The notes under the pieces were generated by a model that saw nothing but the letters and a program-made list of their open reading frames with translations, ran no database searches and had not been told where the DNA came from. Below, one piece after another: positions 18,961 through 30,069 of a DNA stretch of 64,000 nt. The position numbers were made by a program, and so were the translations under genes. Each line of letters opens with the position of its first letter. Position 1 is the first letter of the stretch. This DNA comes from Croceibacterium sp. TMG7-5b_MA50 (GTDB taxonomy: Bacteria > Pseudomonadota > Alphaproteobacteria > Sphingomonadales > Sphingomonadaceae), in assembly GCF_039830145.1 (NCBI RefSeq), contig NZ_CP156082.1, positions 2,188,001 through 2,252,000 on the forward strand. Direction: 5' to 3'.

Positions 18961-19896
18961 CTACAGCTTGCTCGTCAGTTCCGGCACCGCTTCGAAGATG
19001 TCGGCGACCAGGCCGATATCGGCGACCTGGAAGATAGGCGCATCCGGGTCCTTGTTGATGGCGATGATGGTGTGCGAATCCTTCATGCCCGCCAGATGCT
19101 GGATCGCGCCGGAAATGCCGACCGCGATGTAGAGCTGTGGGGCGACGATCTTGCCCGTCTGCCCCACCTGATGATCGTTGCCGACATAGCCGGCATCCAC
19201 CGCCGCGCGGCTGGCGCCGATCGCGGCGTGCAGCTTGTCCGCCAGCGGCGTGATGATCGCCTCGAACGTCTCGGCATCCTTCAGCGCGCGGCCGCCGCTG
19301 ACGACGATGCCAGCACTGGTCAGTTCCGGCCGGTCGCTGGCGCTGTCCTCGCACCCGACGAAGCTCGACAGGCCCTGCTCGCCGGCGCCGCCGATCGTCT
19401 CGACCGGGGCGCTGCCGCCATCCGCCGCCGCCTTGGCGAAGGCGGTGCCGCGGATTGTCAGCACCAGCTTGGAATCTCCGCTTTCCACCGTGGCGATGGC
19501 GTTGCCGGCATAGATCGGGCGGGTGAAGGTCCGCTCTCCCTCGATGCTCAGCACGTCCGACACCTGCATCACGTCCAGCAGGGCGGCGACGCGCGGGGCA
19601 ACGTTCTTGCCGTTGGACGTGGCGGCGCAGACCAGCGCATCGTACTCGCCCATCAGCGGCACGATCAGCGCGGCGACATTTTCCGCCAGCATCTGCGCGT
19701 AGCCGGCATCGTCCGCCAGCAGCACCTTGGCCACGCCCGCAACCTGGCCGGCTGCCTGCGCCGCGGCCTGCGCCTCGGCCCCGCTGCCGGCGACCAGCAC
19801 GGTAACTTCGCCCAGCTGCCCGGCGGCGGTGATGCTGGAAAGCGTGGCGTCCTTCAGCGTGCCGTTGCCATGTTCGGCGAGAACCAGCGCCTTCAT
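18961..19896 (-). CDS. etfA: Electron transfer flavoprotein alpha subunit
   Basis: The 311-residue FAD-binding subunit shuttles electrons from acyl-CoA and other dehydrogenases to ETF-quinone oxidoreductase. The N-terminal half is the ETF-type nucleotide fold ([10 protein letters not shown]). The C-terminal half carries the FAD site: [34 protein letters not shown] and [18 protein letters not shown]. It overlaps etfB (ATGA), so the subunits are translationally coupled. No quinone oxidoreductase gene is nearby. Confidence 0.96.
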   Translation of the reverse strand: MKALVLAEHGNGTLKDATLSSITAAGQLGEVTVLVAGSGAEAQAAAQAAGQVAGVAKVLLADDAGYAQMLAENVAALIVPLMGEYDALVCAATSNGKNVAPRVAALLDVMQVSDVLSIEGERTFTRPIYAGNAIATVESGDSKLVLTIRGTAFAKAAADGGSAPVETIGGAGEQGLSSFVGCEDSASDRPELTSAGIVVSGGRALKDAETFEAIITPLADKLHAAIGASRAAVDAGYVGNDHQVGQTGKIVAPQLYIAVGISGAIQHLAGMKDSHTIIAINKDPDAPIFQVADIGLVADIFEAVPELTSKL

Positions 19897-20642
19897 GCGA
19901 CCACTCCCATATCCTTGATCTTGGCCACGATCTCGTCGACCGACTGCACCAGCACGCCCGCTGCGCGGCTCGGCGGCTCGCTGACCTTCAGCACCTTCAG
20001 CCGCGGCGTGATGTCCACCCCGAAATCGGCCGGCGTCTTGGTGTCGATCGGCTTCTTCTTGGCCTTCATGATGTTGGGCAGGCTGGCGTAGCGCGGCTCG
20101 TTCAGGCGCAGGTCGGCGGTGACGATCGCGGGCAGCGTCAGCGCCACCGTCTCCAGCCCGCCATCGACCTCGCGCGTGACATGCACGCTGTCGCCGGCGA
20201 TCTCGACCTTGCTGGCGAAGGTGCCTTGCGGCCGACCAGTCAGCGCGGCCAGCATCTGGCCGGTCTGGTTGGCGTCATCGTCGATCGCCTGCTTGCCCAG
20301 GATGGCGAGGCCGGGCTGCTCCGCCTCGAACACCGCCTTCAGGATCTTGGCGACGGCCAGCGGCTCCACCACCTCGTCCGTTTCCACCAGGATCGCGCGG
20401 TCTGCGCCCATGGCCATCGCGGAACGCAGCGTATCGGCCGCCTTTGCCGGACCGATGGACACGACCACGATCTCGTCCGCCTGGGCCGCTTCCTTCAGGC
20501 GGATCGCCTGCTCGACCGCGATCTCGTCAAACGGGTTCATGCTCATCTTGACGTTGGCGAGGTCGACGCCGCTGCCATCGGGCTTCACCCGTGGGCGGAC
20601 ATTGTAGTCGATCACCCGCTTCACGGGCACCATGATCTTCAT
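19893..20642 (-). CDS. etfB: Electron transfer flavoprotein beta subunit
   Basis: The 249-residue subunit pairs with EtfA and holds the structural AMP. It starts [20 protein letters not shown], has [17 protein letters not shown] near residue 40, and contains [21 protein letters not shown] plus the ETF beta signature around [24 protein letters not shown]. It is the first gene of the etfB-etfA pair. Upstream, the 165 bases to the DUF3035 gene show no clear promoter or terminator; a short hairpin (GCCTTCGCCAAGGC) is visible near 20708-20721. Confidence 0.96.
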   Translation of the reverse strand: MKIMVPVKRVIDYNVRPRVKPDGSGVDLANVKMSMNPFDEIAVEQAIRLKEAAQADEIVVVSIGPAKAADTLRSAMAMGADRAILVETDEVVEPLAVAKILKAVFEAEQPGLAILGKQAIDDDANQTGQMLAALTGRPQGTFASKVEIAGDSVHVTREVDGGLETVALTLPAIVTADLRLNEPRYASLPNIMKAKKKPIDTKTPADFGVDITPRLKVLKVSEPPSRAAGVLVQSVDEIVAKIKDMGVVA

Positions 20643-20807
20643 GCGCGCAGCATCCTTCTGCCGGGGCCTTGGCCGGCCGAAGAACGGCTGGCACCACCTA
20701 TGCGCCCGCCTTCGCCAAGGCGCGGGGCAGCGTCAAGGCGGGTCGGCAAGGGAATGCCTGTGGCGCGGATAAGTTCTGCTTGGGGCGGCAGGACCGCCCG
20801 CAGGCGA

Positions 20808-21323
20808 TCAGCCCTGCGGAGTGGGGATCGCGGCGGACGGCGGAGCGCCGGACGGCGGAGCCGGGGGCACGGCAGTCGCTGCAGGCGCGTTGTTTGCGGG
20901 CGCGCTGGCCGCGGGGATGGCGGCGCTGGCATCCTGCCCGTCGCCTTCCGGCGCGGCCAGGATGGACTGCGTCGCCGCGCCCTTGTCCACGGTGTTGGTG
21001 GCCGTATCGCCGACGCTCGACCGGATGCCCGGATCGGCCTGGCCCGCCGCCTGTACCGCGCGGTATTCCACGCCGCTGCGCTGCTGCTGCCCGCCGAACA
21101 GCGCGGCCAGCGCCTGTTCGCTGGTGGAGCCTTCGCCCGGGCGCGGGGCGCCGGGGCTGGGCGGGACCAGTGCGAAGTCCGGCGGCACGATCAGCGGTGC
21201 CTGCCGCTGCACGGCGAATTCATCCGGCCGCTCCCGATCGAGCGCCAGGCCCTCGCCACCACCGCAACCGGCAAGCATGCCGGCGGTGCAGGCCAGGAGG
21301 AGAGTGGAAACAGCAGCGCGCAT
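20808..21323 (-). CDS. DUF3035 lipoprotein
   Basis: The 171-residue product has a lipoprotein signal ending TAGMLAGCGGG, with a good lipobox, then the DUF3035 core DRERPDEFAVQRQAPLIVPP followed by DFALVPP. The rest is low in complexity and rich in Pro, Ala and Gly, so it is probably disordered in the periplasm. DUF3035 genes commonly follow lspA in sphingomonads, and here the start overlaps the lspA stop as TGATG. The role is unknown. It is the last gene of the cysQ-ileS-lspA cluster. Confidence 0.87.
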   Translation of the reverse strand: MRAAVSTLLLACTAGMLAGCGGGEGLALDRERPDEFAVQRQAPLIVPPDFALVPPSPGAPRPGEGSTSEQALAALFGGQQQRSGVEYRAVQAAGQADPGIRSSVGDTATNTVDKGAATQSILAAPEGDGQDASAAIPAASAPANNAPAATAVPPAPPSGAPPSAAIPTPQG

Positions 21324-21871
21324 CAGAAGGTCTCCGCGGAATGGTCAGGATTGCGGTCCGCCGGTCCCGTGCCGTGGCCGGGTTCGCGTTTCTCGCGCAT
21401 GAACAAGGCGCGGACCAGCAGGATCACGACGCCGATGGTGATGGCGGCGTCGGCCAGGTTGAAGATCAGGAACGGGCGGTAACCCCATACCTGGAAGTCG
21501 GCGAAATCGACCACATAGCCATAGGTCATGCGATCACGGATATTGCCCAGCGCACCGCCCAGCACCAGCGCCAGCGCGGCGATATCGCCCAGCAGCCGTT
21601 CGCGCATCATCCAGATCACGATGACGAGCGAGATCAGCCCCGTGAGCGCCAGCAGCATCCAGCGCGCCTGCGTGGTGTCGGCACTGAACAGGCCGAGCGA
21701 GATGCCCCGGTTCTCCGTCCAGGTGAGGTCGAAGAACGGCAGCAGATCGATATGCCCGCGGGCCTGCAATTGCAGCGGGCCGATCATCAGCCATTTGGTG
21801 AACTGGTCGGCCACGAACACCAGCGCCGCCAGCGCCAGCCCGAAGATACGGTTGTAGGCGGGCCGGCTCAC
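21323..21871 (-). CDS. lspA: Lipoprotein signal peptidase II
   Basis: The 182-residue enzyme is an aspartic protease with four membrane helices that cuts prolipoprotein signal peptides. ALGNIRDRMTYGYVVDFADF and LIFNLADAAITIGV carry the two catalytic aspartates. FADQFTKWLM near residue 20 and WTENRGISLGLFS are further family motifs. The GTG start at 21871 overlaps the ileS stop as GTGA. The C-terminal tail REKREPGHGTGPADRN is polar and cytosolic. The linkage ileS-lspA is widespread. Confidence 0.95.
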   Translation of the reverse strand: MSRPAYNRIFGLALAALVFVADQFTKWLMIGPLQLQARGHIDLLPFFDLTWTENRGISLGLFSADTTQARWMLLALTGLISLVIVIWMMRERLLGDIAALALVLGGALGNIRDRMTYGYVVDFADFQVWGYRPFLIFNLADAAITIGVVILLVRALFMREKREPGHGTGPADRNPDHSAETF

Positions 21872-24795
21872 AGCACCGCCTCCACCTGCGGCACCGCATC
21901 GGCGCAGCGGTGGCACAGTGCGCCATCCTCCACCACCTCGGGCAGCAGGCGCCAGCAGCGGCCGCATTTGGCATCGTCCACCTTCGCCACCAGCACGCCC
22001 TCGCCGCCATGGCGCGTCACGGCGCCGGTGATGAACAGTTCTGCCAGCAATGCATCGTCGACACCCGGCGGCACGGCGGCGGCGGGCACCGCGACGGCGG
22101 CCTCCAGGCTGGAGCGGACTGTCTTCTCCCGGCGCAGCGGCTCGATCGCCTCCAGCACCTCGTCACGCAGGCTGCGCAATGCGGCCCAGCGCGCGTCGTC
22201 CGCCTCCAACACGGGCACCTCCGGCCAGACCAGCAGGTGCACGCTGCCTTGATCGGGGAAGCGGGTGGTCCACGCCTCCTCGCTCGTGAACACCAGCACC
22301 GGCGCCAGGTAGCGGACCAGCGCATGGAACAGCGTGTCCATCACCGTGCGGCACGCCCTGCGCCGCGTGTCCGCCGGCGCGTCGCAATACAGGCTGTCCT
22401 TGCGGATATCGAAGTAGAAGGCGCTGAGCTCCTCGTTGCAGAACTCGCCGACGCTGCGGACATAGGTGTTGAAGTCGAAGGCATCGACCGCCCCGCGCAG
22501 GGTCCGGTCCAGCACGCCCAGCCGCGCGAGCATGTACCGCTCCAGCTCCGGCATCTCAGCCACCGGCAGCCGCTCGGCATCGTCGAACCCATCCAGCGCG
22601 CCCAGCAGGTAACGCAGCGTGTTGCGCAGCTTGCGGTAACCGTCGGCCACGCCCTTCAGGATCTCGTCGCCGATGCGGTGATCCTCGGTATAGTCGACGG
22701 AAAGCGCCCACAGCCGGATGATGTCCGCGCCGTAATCGCGCATCAGGTCCAGCGGGCTGATCGTATTGCCCTTGGACTTGGACATCTTCTCGCCCTTGCC
22801 ATCCATGGTGAAGCCATGGGTCAGCACGGCATCGTACGGCGCGCGGCCGCGCGTGGCGCAGCTTTCGAGCAGCGACGACTGGAACCAGCCGCGATGCTGG
22901 TCGCTGCCTTCCAGATACAGGTCCGCCGGCCATTGCAGGGCGGGCCAGCGCCCGCTGTCCAGCACGAAGGCATGGGTGCAACCCGAATCGAACCACACGT
23001 CCAGGATGTCGGTGATCTTCTCGTAATCGGCCGCGTCGTACTCGCCGGTCAGGAAGTCGCCATTGTACCAAGCATCGACGCCGCCTTGACACACCGCCTC
23101 CACGATCGCCGTGTTGACGACCGGGTCTGCCAGATACTCGCCGGTGCCGCGATGGACGTAGAGCGTGATCGGCACGCCCCAGGCCCGCTGGCGGCTGAGC
23201 ACCCAGTCGGGCCGCCCCTCCACCATGGAGCCGATCCGGTTGCGGCCCTTCTCCGGCACCCAGCGCGTGTCGGCGATCGCCTTCACCGCCGTCTGCCGCA
23301 GCGTGGCGTCGGGATGCGCCTCCGTGCCGAGCGCCACCGCCCCGCCGATCCCGTCCAGCGCCGCGACCGGGTAGTCGAACCCGGCCATCTTCTGGTCCAT
23401 CGGCACGAACCATTGCGGCGTGCAGCGGTAGATCACCTTGGCCTTGGACCGCCAGCTATGCGGGTAGGAATGCTTGTAGTCCGCGCTCGCCGCCAGCAGC
23501 GCGCCGGCCTCCCGCAGGTGGGTGCAGATCGGTCCATCGGGCGCGTTGAACTTGGGGTTGATGACCGAGGCCGCCCCGCCCAGCCAAGGCCAGTCCGCGC
23601 GGTATCGGCCATCGGCCTCGACCACGAACTTCGGCTGAATGCCGTATTCGCGGCACAGTTCGAAATCGTCCTCGCCATGGTCGGGCGCCATGTGGACAAG
23701 GCCGGTGCCGCTGTCGGTGGTGACGAAGTCGCCCGGCAGCATCGGGCGCAGGTCCGCAAAGAAGCCGCCGAGTGCGTGCATCGGGTGGCGAACCTTGGTG
23801 CCGGCGAGGTCGGAGCCTTTGAAGCGGCTTACGCCGTTCAAAATGACGGCTGCACCATTAGCCGCATCCAAGCGGGCTTGGAACAGCGGCAACAGAGATC
23901 CAGCGATCACGAAACGTTTGCCCATCAGGTGGGCAGTTCGTTGGGCAGCCTCAGCTAAGCTGGCTTCTCGATCGGTACTCCGTCCAGTAGAAGCAGTGCC
24001 TGCCACTTCTATCACGACGTATCCAATCTCCGGCCCATAAGCCAAAGCCTGGTTCACCGGGATCGTCCACGGCGTGGTGGTCCAGATCACCGCATGCGCG
24101 CCGACCAGTTCCGGGACCGGCGATTCGACGATCTCGAACGTCACGTCGATCTGGGTGGAGGTGATGTCCTCGTACTCCACCTCGGCCTCGGCCAAAGCGG
24201 TCTTCTCCACCGGGGACCACATCACCGGCTTGGCGCCGCGATACAGCAGGCCCGCCTCGGCGAACTTCAGCAGCTCGCGCACGATGGTCGCCTCCGCGGC
24301 GTAGTCCATCGTCAGGTAGGGATGGTCCCAGTCGCCCATCCCGCCCAGCCGCTTCAGCTGCTCGCGCTGCACGTCCACCCAATGCGCGGCATAGGCGCGG
24401 CATTCGGCGCGGAACTCGTCCGCCGGGACCTCGTCCTTGTTCAGCTTCTTCTTTCGGTAGTGCTCCTCCACCTTCCATTCGATGGGCAGGCCATGGCAGT
24501 CCCAGCCGGGCACATAGGGCGCGTCCTTGCCCAGCAGCGTCTGGGTGCGGATCACCATGTCCTTCAGCACATGGTTCAGCGCGTGGCCGATATGCATGTC
24601 GCCATTGGCGTAGGGCGGGCCATCGTGGAGGATGAACTTCTCGGCGCCGTCACGCGCGGCGCGCAGCTGGCCATGCAGGTCCGCCGCCTGCCACTGGCGG
24701 AGGATTTCCGGTTCTTTCTGCGGCAGGCCGGCCTTCATCGGGAAGGCGGTCTTGGGCAGGAAGACGGTGTCTTTATAATCGCGCTGTTCGGTCAT
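21868..24795 (-). CDS. ileS: Isoleucyl-tRNA synthetase
   Basis: The 975-residue class I synthetase has HIGH within GDMHIGHALNHVL near residue 65, the CP1 editing domain, GEKMSKSKGN for the second ATP motif, and a C-terminal zinc finger with Cys pairs in AKCGRCWRLLPEVV and ALCHRCADAV. About residues 245-330 (23805-24060) differ in base composition from the rest, near 57 percent GC against about 70, and contain extra sequence such as TASTGRSTDREASLAEAAQR in the editing domain. The frame is intact. It follows cysQ by 12 bases and overlaps lspA. Confidence 0.97.
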   Translation of the reverse strand: MTEQRDYKDTVFLPKTAFPMKAGLPQKEPEILRQWQAADLHGQLRAARDGAEKFILHDGPPYANGDMHIGHALNHVLKDMVIRTQTLLGKDAPYVPGWDCHGLPIEWKVEEHYRKKKLNKDEVPADEFRAECRAYAAHWVDVQREQLKRLGGMGDWDHPYLTMDYAAEATIVRELLKFAEAGLLYRGAKPVMWSPVEKTALAEAEVEYEDITSTQIDVTFEIVESPVPELVGAHAVIWTTTPWTIPVNQALAYGPEIGYVVIEVAGTASTGRSTDREASLAEAAQRTAHLMGKRFVIAGSLLPLFQARLDAANGAAVILNGVSRFKGSDLAGTKVRHPMHALGGFFADLRPMLPGDFVTTDSGTGLVHMAPDHGEDDFELCREYGIQPKFVVEADGRYRADWPWLGGAASVINPKFNAPDGPICTHLREAGALLAASADYKHSYPHSWRSKAKVIYRCTPQWFVPMDQKMAGFDYPVAALDGIGGAVALGTEAHPDATLRQTAVKAIADTRWVPEKGRNRIGSMVEGRPDWVLSRQRAWGVPITLYVHRGTGEYLADPVVNTAIVEAVCQGGVDAWYNGDFLTGEYDAADYEKITDILDVWFDSGCTHAFVLDSGRWPALQWPADLYLEGSDQHRGWFQSSLLESCATRGRAPYDAVLTHGFTMDGKGEKMSKSKGNTISPLDLMRDYGADIIRLWALSVDYTEDHRIGDEILKGVADGYRKLRNTLRYLLGALDGFDDAERLPVAEMPELERYMLARLGVLDRTLRGAVDAFDFNTYVRSVGEFCNEELSAFYFDIRKDSLYCDAPADTRRRACRTVMDTLFHALVRYLAPVLVFTSEEAWTTRFPDQGSVHLLVWPEVPVLEADDARWAALRSLRDEVLEAIEPLRREKTVRSSLEAAVAVPAAAVPPGVDDALLAELFITGAVTRHGGEGVLVAKVDDAKCGRCWRLLPEVVEDGALCHRCADAVPQVEAVL

Positions 24796-24807
24796 CGAAC
24801 GCGCGCC

Positions 24808-25608
24808 TTAGCCGCGCGGGGGGCGCGGCGCAATTTCTCCGCTGCCCCAGCGTGCCACGGCGGCACCGTGGAGCGCGGGCGCGCAGGCGAGCACGCCCCA
24901 ATCCTTGGGATCGCGCTTGTTGAAGCGCAGCGTGCGGCCCCTCGCATCGCTGACCGCCGCGCCCGCCTCCCGCGCGATCAAGGTGGCGGCGGCGATGTCC
25001 CATTCGTGGCCCCAGCGCTGCGTCACCAGCAGGTCGGCCCGGTCGTCCGCCACCATGGCGATGCGCAACGCGATGGAATTGGGCTTCTCCACCGCCAGCA
25101 GGTCGCCATCGGCGCGCGGCAGCGAATCGGCGGGGATGCGCGCGCTCGCCAGTTCCGTGCGCCGGCTGGCGACCAGCCGCCGACCGTTGAGGAAGGCGCC
25201 TGCCCCCGCCGTCGCGCTCCACGTCTCCCCCCGCGCGGGCGCGACCAGCGCGGCGATCAGCGGTCGCCCCGCGCTGACCAGCGCGACCGATACCGCCCAG
25301 CCGGCCCGGCCGCGGATGAAGTCGCGCGTGCCGTCGATCGGGTCCACCAGCCAGACGAGGTCGCGTTCCAGCCGCGCCGGATCGTCCACCGTCTCCTCGC
25401 TTAGCCACCCGGCGGCGGGCAGCAGCGTGCCCAGTTCCCGCTTCAGGAAGGTGTCGACGGCAAGGTCCGCATCGCTCACCGGGCTGGCGTCGCCCTTGCT
25501 CCAATGGCGCAGGGTCGGGCGCACGGTGGCGCCCCCGCCCGGCCACTGGCCGAGCGCCATGGCCCCGGCCTCCCGGCAGATGGCTTCCAGACGCGCGCGA
25601 TCGATCAT
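24808..25608 (-). CDS. cysQ: 3'(2'),5'-bisphosphate nucleotidase-like, CysQ/inositol monophosphatase family
   Basis: The 266-residue enzyme has the metal and phosphate motifs of the IMPase superfamily: WLSEETVDD, WLVDPIDGTRDFIRGR and WGHEWDIAAATLIAREAGA. The order and spacing fit CysQ-type phosphatases, which hydrolyse PAP to AMP in sulfate assimilation, although inositol-1-phosphatase activity cannot be excluded. A second member of the superfamily, HisN, is encoded at 56015. The start at 25608 gives MIDRARLEAICREAG; longer frames reach into sucC. It diverges from sucC across about 100 bases. Confidence 0.87.
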   Translation of the reverse strand: MIDRARLEAICREAGAMALGQWPGGGATVRPTLRHWSKGDASPVSDADLAVDTFLKRELGTLLPAAGWLSEETVDDPARLERDLVWLVDPIDGTRDFIRGRAGWAVSVALVSAGRPLIAALVAPARGETWSATAGAGAFLNGRRLVASRRTELASARIPADSLPRADGDLLAVEKPNSIALRIAMVADDRADLLVTQRWGHEWDIAAATLIAREAGAAVSDARGRTLRFNKRDPKDWGVLACAPALHGAAVARWGSGEIAPRPPRG

Positions 25609-25711
25609 GGGTGCGGTGCAGCAATGGGGTGCAACATGGGGGTTTGCAAGCCGCGCCCCCTTGCCTATGCGCTTCGGCAAACGGCAATCCTGACAGAGAA
25701 GGTCCGCCCGC

Positions 25712-26911
<1,200 letters not shown>

Positions 26912-26939
26912 TCCCGGTTGTCACCCGCTGACAATCACG

Positions 26940-26973
26940 AAGGGGGCCTCGCCGGCATGGCGGGGCCCCTTTT
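26940..26973 (+). terminator. Rho-independent terminator of sucC
   Basis: The arms AAGGGG-G-CCTCGCC and GGCGGGGCCCCTT pair with one bulged G around the loop GGCAT and are followed by TTTT. It lies 29 bases after the sucC stop on the same strand. Confidence 0.85.
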
Positions 26974-27017
26974 GCTTGCCCGTCTGACCCAGTGGTGAGC
27001 CAATAGGTCCCGACGAT

Positions 27018-27041
27018 CGCTCACGCCCCATTGCGGACATT
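27018..27041. repeat. Short repeat, left flank of kinase patch
   Basis: The sequence reads CGCT-CACGCCCCATT-GCGGACATT. It aligns with the palindromic element at 29906-29933 (CGCT-CCCCACCCAGTA-GCGGAC) that lies past the kinase gene, sharing the CGCT and GCGGAC arms and the CCCA spacer. In this copy the left arm is degenerate. I regard it as a decayed dispersed repeat. Confidence 0.45.
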
Positions 27042-27151
27042 GGCCAAGCAGCGTTGCAGCGGGAAGAATCGGACTGCCCAATCGTTTCGCCGCAACTGGT
27101 TTTGCTAATCTAGGTTGGTTTATAATCCATCGTCGCATGCTTTACTAAGCT

Positions 27152-29865
27152 ATGGACAGTGCCGACGAGATCGCTGCCTTAAGGCAGCAATTGGCAGCAA
27201 CCCAAGGAATCCTGCGCGAAACCAGGGTGCGGGAACGGCTTCTGACGCAGAGTTGGGCACAGGCGGTTTGGGAAACCGATGCCGAAGGCGTGGTCGTCTC
27301 CGATAGTCCGAGTTGGCGGGCTTACACCGGTCAGACGCTCGAACAATGGCTCGGCTATGGCTGGCTCGACGCGGTTCATCCCGACGACCGCATTTATGCC
27401 GAGCGGCAATGGCAGCACGCAGCCTCGTCAACGCCGAATTTCGCCTTTGTTCCCCCGACGGTGGGTGGCGCTGGACCAACGTCCGCGCCGCGCCTGTGCT
27501 CGACACCGATGGCCGCATCGAGAAATGGGCGGGGCTGAACATCGACATCGATGCCACGAGACGCGCGAAAGCGGCGCTGCGCGACGTTGATCAACGCTAC
27601 CGGCTTTTCTTCGATGCCACGAACGTGGCGTTGGTCATACTCGAGTTCGAATTCGACGAAGCTGGGCACCCGACAGATTTCCGCCACGTCCACATCAACC
27701 CGGCATTGGAGAGAATATCCGGGTTCAAGCGGGACGACATCTTGGGGCGGCTGGTGACGGAAATGGCTCCGCATGAAGAAGCGGCCGAATGGATCGCTTT
27801 CTATTCACCGGTCCTCACATCCGGTGTTCCAGCGGTTCTGGAGCGCTTCAGCCCGACGATGAAGCGTTGGATCAAGGTCAGCGCAGCGCGGTTCGGACCC
27901 AGGCAGGTGGCTGCCGTTTTCGAGAACACGACCGTCCAGAAAGATGCCGAACAGGCGTTGCGCGAAAGCGAAGAAAGACAGGCTTTCCTCCTCCGTTTCA
28001 GCGATGCGCTTGGAGCGCTTACCGACCCGGTCGAAGTGAAGGCTATGGCGATGAAACTGCTCGCGGAGCAGTTGGACGTGATGCGCGCCAGCTATTTCGA
28101 GTTCGAGGAAGACGAGGATCATTTTCAGGTCACGGAAAGGTCAGAGCGCGACGCCCTGCCGATATCCGACCGGATGCGCATGTCGGACTTCTCGCCGGCG
28201 ATGCACAAGCTCTTCCAGTCCGGTGGCACGCTGTCGATCGAGGACGCTACAGCGCCTGGAGAGTTCGTGCCGGACCCCGCCGCCTATGCCGCGATCGGCG
28301 TCCAGGCGCTTGCGGGGGTCGGGTTGCTGCGCGGCGGACGCCTGGTTGCGTGCATTGGGGTGCATTCGCGAACTCCGCGACAATGGCAGCCCGCCGATCT
28401 GCGTTACATCACCGAGGTCGCCGAGCGAACTTGGAGCGCGGTGGAGCAGGCCCGCGCCGAAGCGGCGCTTCGCGAAAGCGAGGAACGATTCCGCCAATTC
28501 GCGCAGGCTTCGGCTGCCGGTCTATGGATCAGGAGCGCGGAGACGCTGGACATGGAATTTGCCAGTTCAGCGGTGGCCACGATCTATGGGACCGAGGCGG
28601 ATGCGCCGGTTCGCGATGCGAAGCGATGGACAGCAATGATTGTCCCCGAAGATCGAGACCTTGCGCAGCAGCATCTCGACCGGGCGCGACACGGCAAGAC
28701 CGTGATGCATGAGTTTCGCATTCAGCGGCCACTGGACGGCGCCTTCCGATGGATCAGAGACACCGCCTTCCCTTTGCGCAACAATGGCGATGTCGCGCGT
28801 GTTGGCGGCATCGCCGAGGACGTGACGGAGGCGAAGCTCGCGGTTGAGCATCAAGTCGTGCTGCTCGCCGAACTGCAGCACCGGGTGCGTAATATCATGG
28901 CAATGATCCGCTCGATGGTGCGGCGATCGGCGGACGGAGCGGCGGATGTCGTCGACTACCAGGCCATGCTCGACGGCAGGCTGCTTGCGCTCGCCCGCGT
29001 GCAAGCGCTGCTCACTCGGCAAGCCAATACCGGCGGCGCGCTCCGCGACATCGTTGAGAGTGAAGTGAGCGCACAGGCGCAGGGCGGCGGCCAGTATGTC
29101 CTGGTTGGCCCGGACGTGCAGTTGTCGCCGAAGGTGGTCGAGGTGCTGACGCTCGCACTCCACGAACTTGCGACCAACGCGCTGAAATACGGTGCGCTCT
29201 CCGTGCCGGAAGGCAGGTTGCGGGTCGTGTGGGCTCCATTCGAAAAGCGGGGGCGCACCTGGCTGTCGATAGATTGGACCGAAGCGGGTGCACCGGCGCG
29301 CGGTCCGGTGACCCGTCGCGGATTTGGCAGCGACCTGATCGAGGGCAAGGTTCCCTACGAGCTAGGCGGCATTGGCAAGATCAGCATCGAGCCGGGAGGG
29401 GCCCGCTGCCGCCTGGAATTCCCGCTTACGGAAGGCGAGAGCATCCTGGAAACGGACGCGCCCTCGGCGGCAACTGTATTCGGAGGAACCCTGGACATGA
29501 CCGGAGCACCTGACCTGACTGGCCGCTCGGTGCTCGTCGTCGAGGACGACTATTACCTCGCCGGCGACACCGCCGCCGCGTTACGCAGTGCGGGAGCGAC
29601 GGTGCTCGGGCCATGCCCCAGCGAGGACGCGACGTTCGACCTGATGGACATGGAGACGCCTACCCATGCTGTCCTCGACTTGAACCTGGGCGGTGGCGGT
29701 CCCAACTTCGCGATCGCGCATGCGCTCAAGGCGCGAGGCATCCCATTCATTTTCCTCACCGGCTACGATCAGGACGCGATCCCATCTGATCTGATCGACG
29801 TAACGAGGTTGCAGAAGCCCGTGACGCTGCGCACCATCGTAGAGTCGGTGGCGCAGCTCGATTGA
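27152..29865 (+). pseudogene. HWE-family hybrid sensor histidine kinase, frameshifted
   Basis: The gene encodes a soluble multi-sensor kinase in two overlapping frames. Frame one (27152 to about 27420) holds the start of a PAS domain ending in GWLDAVHPDDRIYAERQW. The frame then shifts, and the domain resumes with SLVNAEFRLCSPDGGWRWTN. A second PAS, a GAF (about 27990-28440) and a third PAS follow. The phosphoacceptor helix has LLAELQHRVRNIMAMIRSMV, the ATP domain has HELATNALKYGALS, and IDWTEAG supplies the Trp-x-Glu of the HWE class. A receiver domain ends the protein, with EDDYY, HAVLDLNLGG and LQKPVTLR. No membrane helix and no Shine-Dalgarno are visible. GC is lower than in neighbouring genes. 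Confidence 0.83.
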
Positions 29866-29905
29866 TGCTTCCGTCCTCCCGTCTCGGGTCATGTTGCCGC
29901 TGCCG

Positions 29906-29933
29906 AATGTCCGCTCCCCACCCAGTAGCGGAC
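29906..29933. repeat. Palindromic repeat, right flank of kinase patch
   Basis: GTCCGCT and AGCGGAC form a perfect 7-bp stem around an 11-base loop, 40 bases past the kinase stop. It has no T-run, so it is not a standard terminator. The related degenerate copy at 27018-27041 lies before the kinase gene. The rest of 29934-30031 contains CTGTCCTACA at 29952, also seen at 56862 before the second copy of the 29-bp repeat. Confidence 0.5.
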
Positions 29934-30031
29934 GATCCTGCGACGAAGGGGCTGTCCTACACCACCACGTCTGACCATGGTGGGTCGATGCCCCGCAACC
30001 CGCGGGTCCGACCTTCAGCGAAGCGCCCGGC

Positions 30032-30060
30032 AGGTGTAAACTTAGTATAAACTTCCGCCG
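30032..30060. repeat. 29-bp intergenic repeat, copy 1, 9 bp past a stop codon
   Basis: This segment matches 56977-57005 at 25 of 29 positions. Read on the minus strand it contains a tandem 11-mer, AAGTTTATACT then AAGTTTACACC. It lies 9 bases beyond the stop of the CNNM/CBS gene (minus strand). The other copy lies 8-9 bases beyond the stop of prs, also on the minus strand. The function is unknown. Confidence 0.7.
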
Positions 30061-30069
30061 GTCGCCGCC

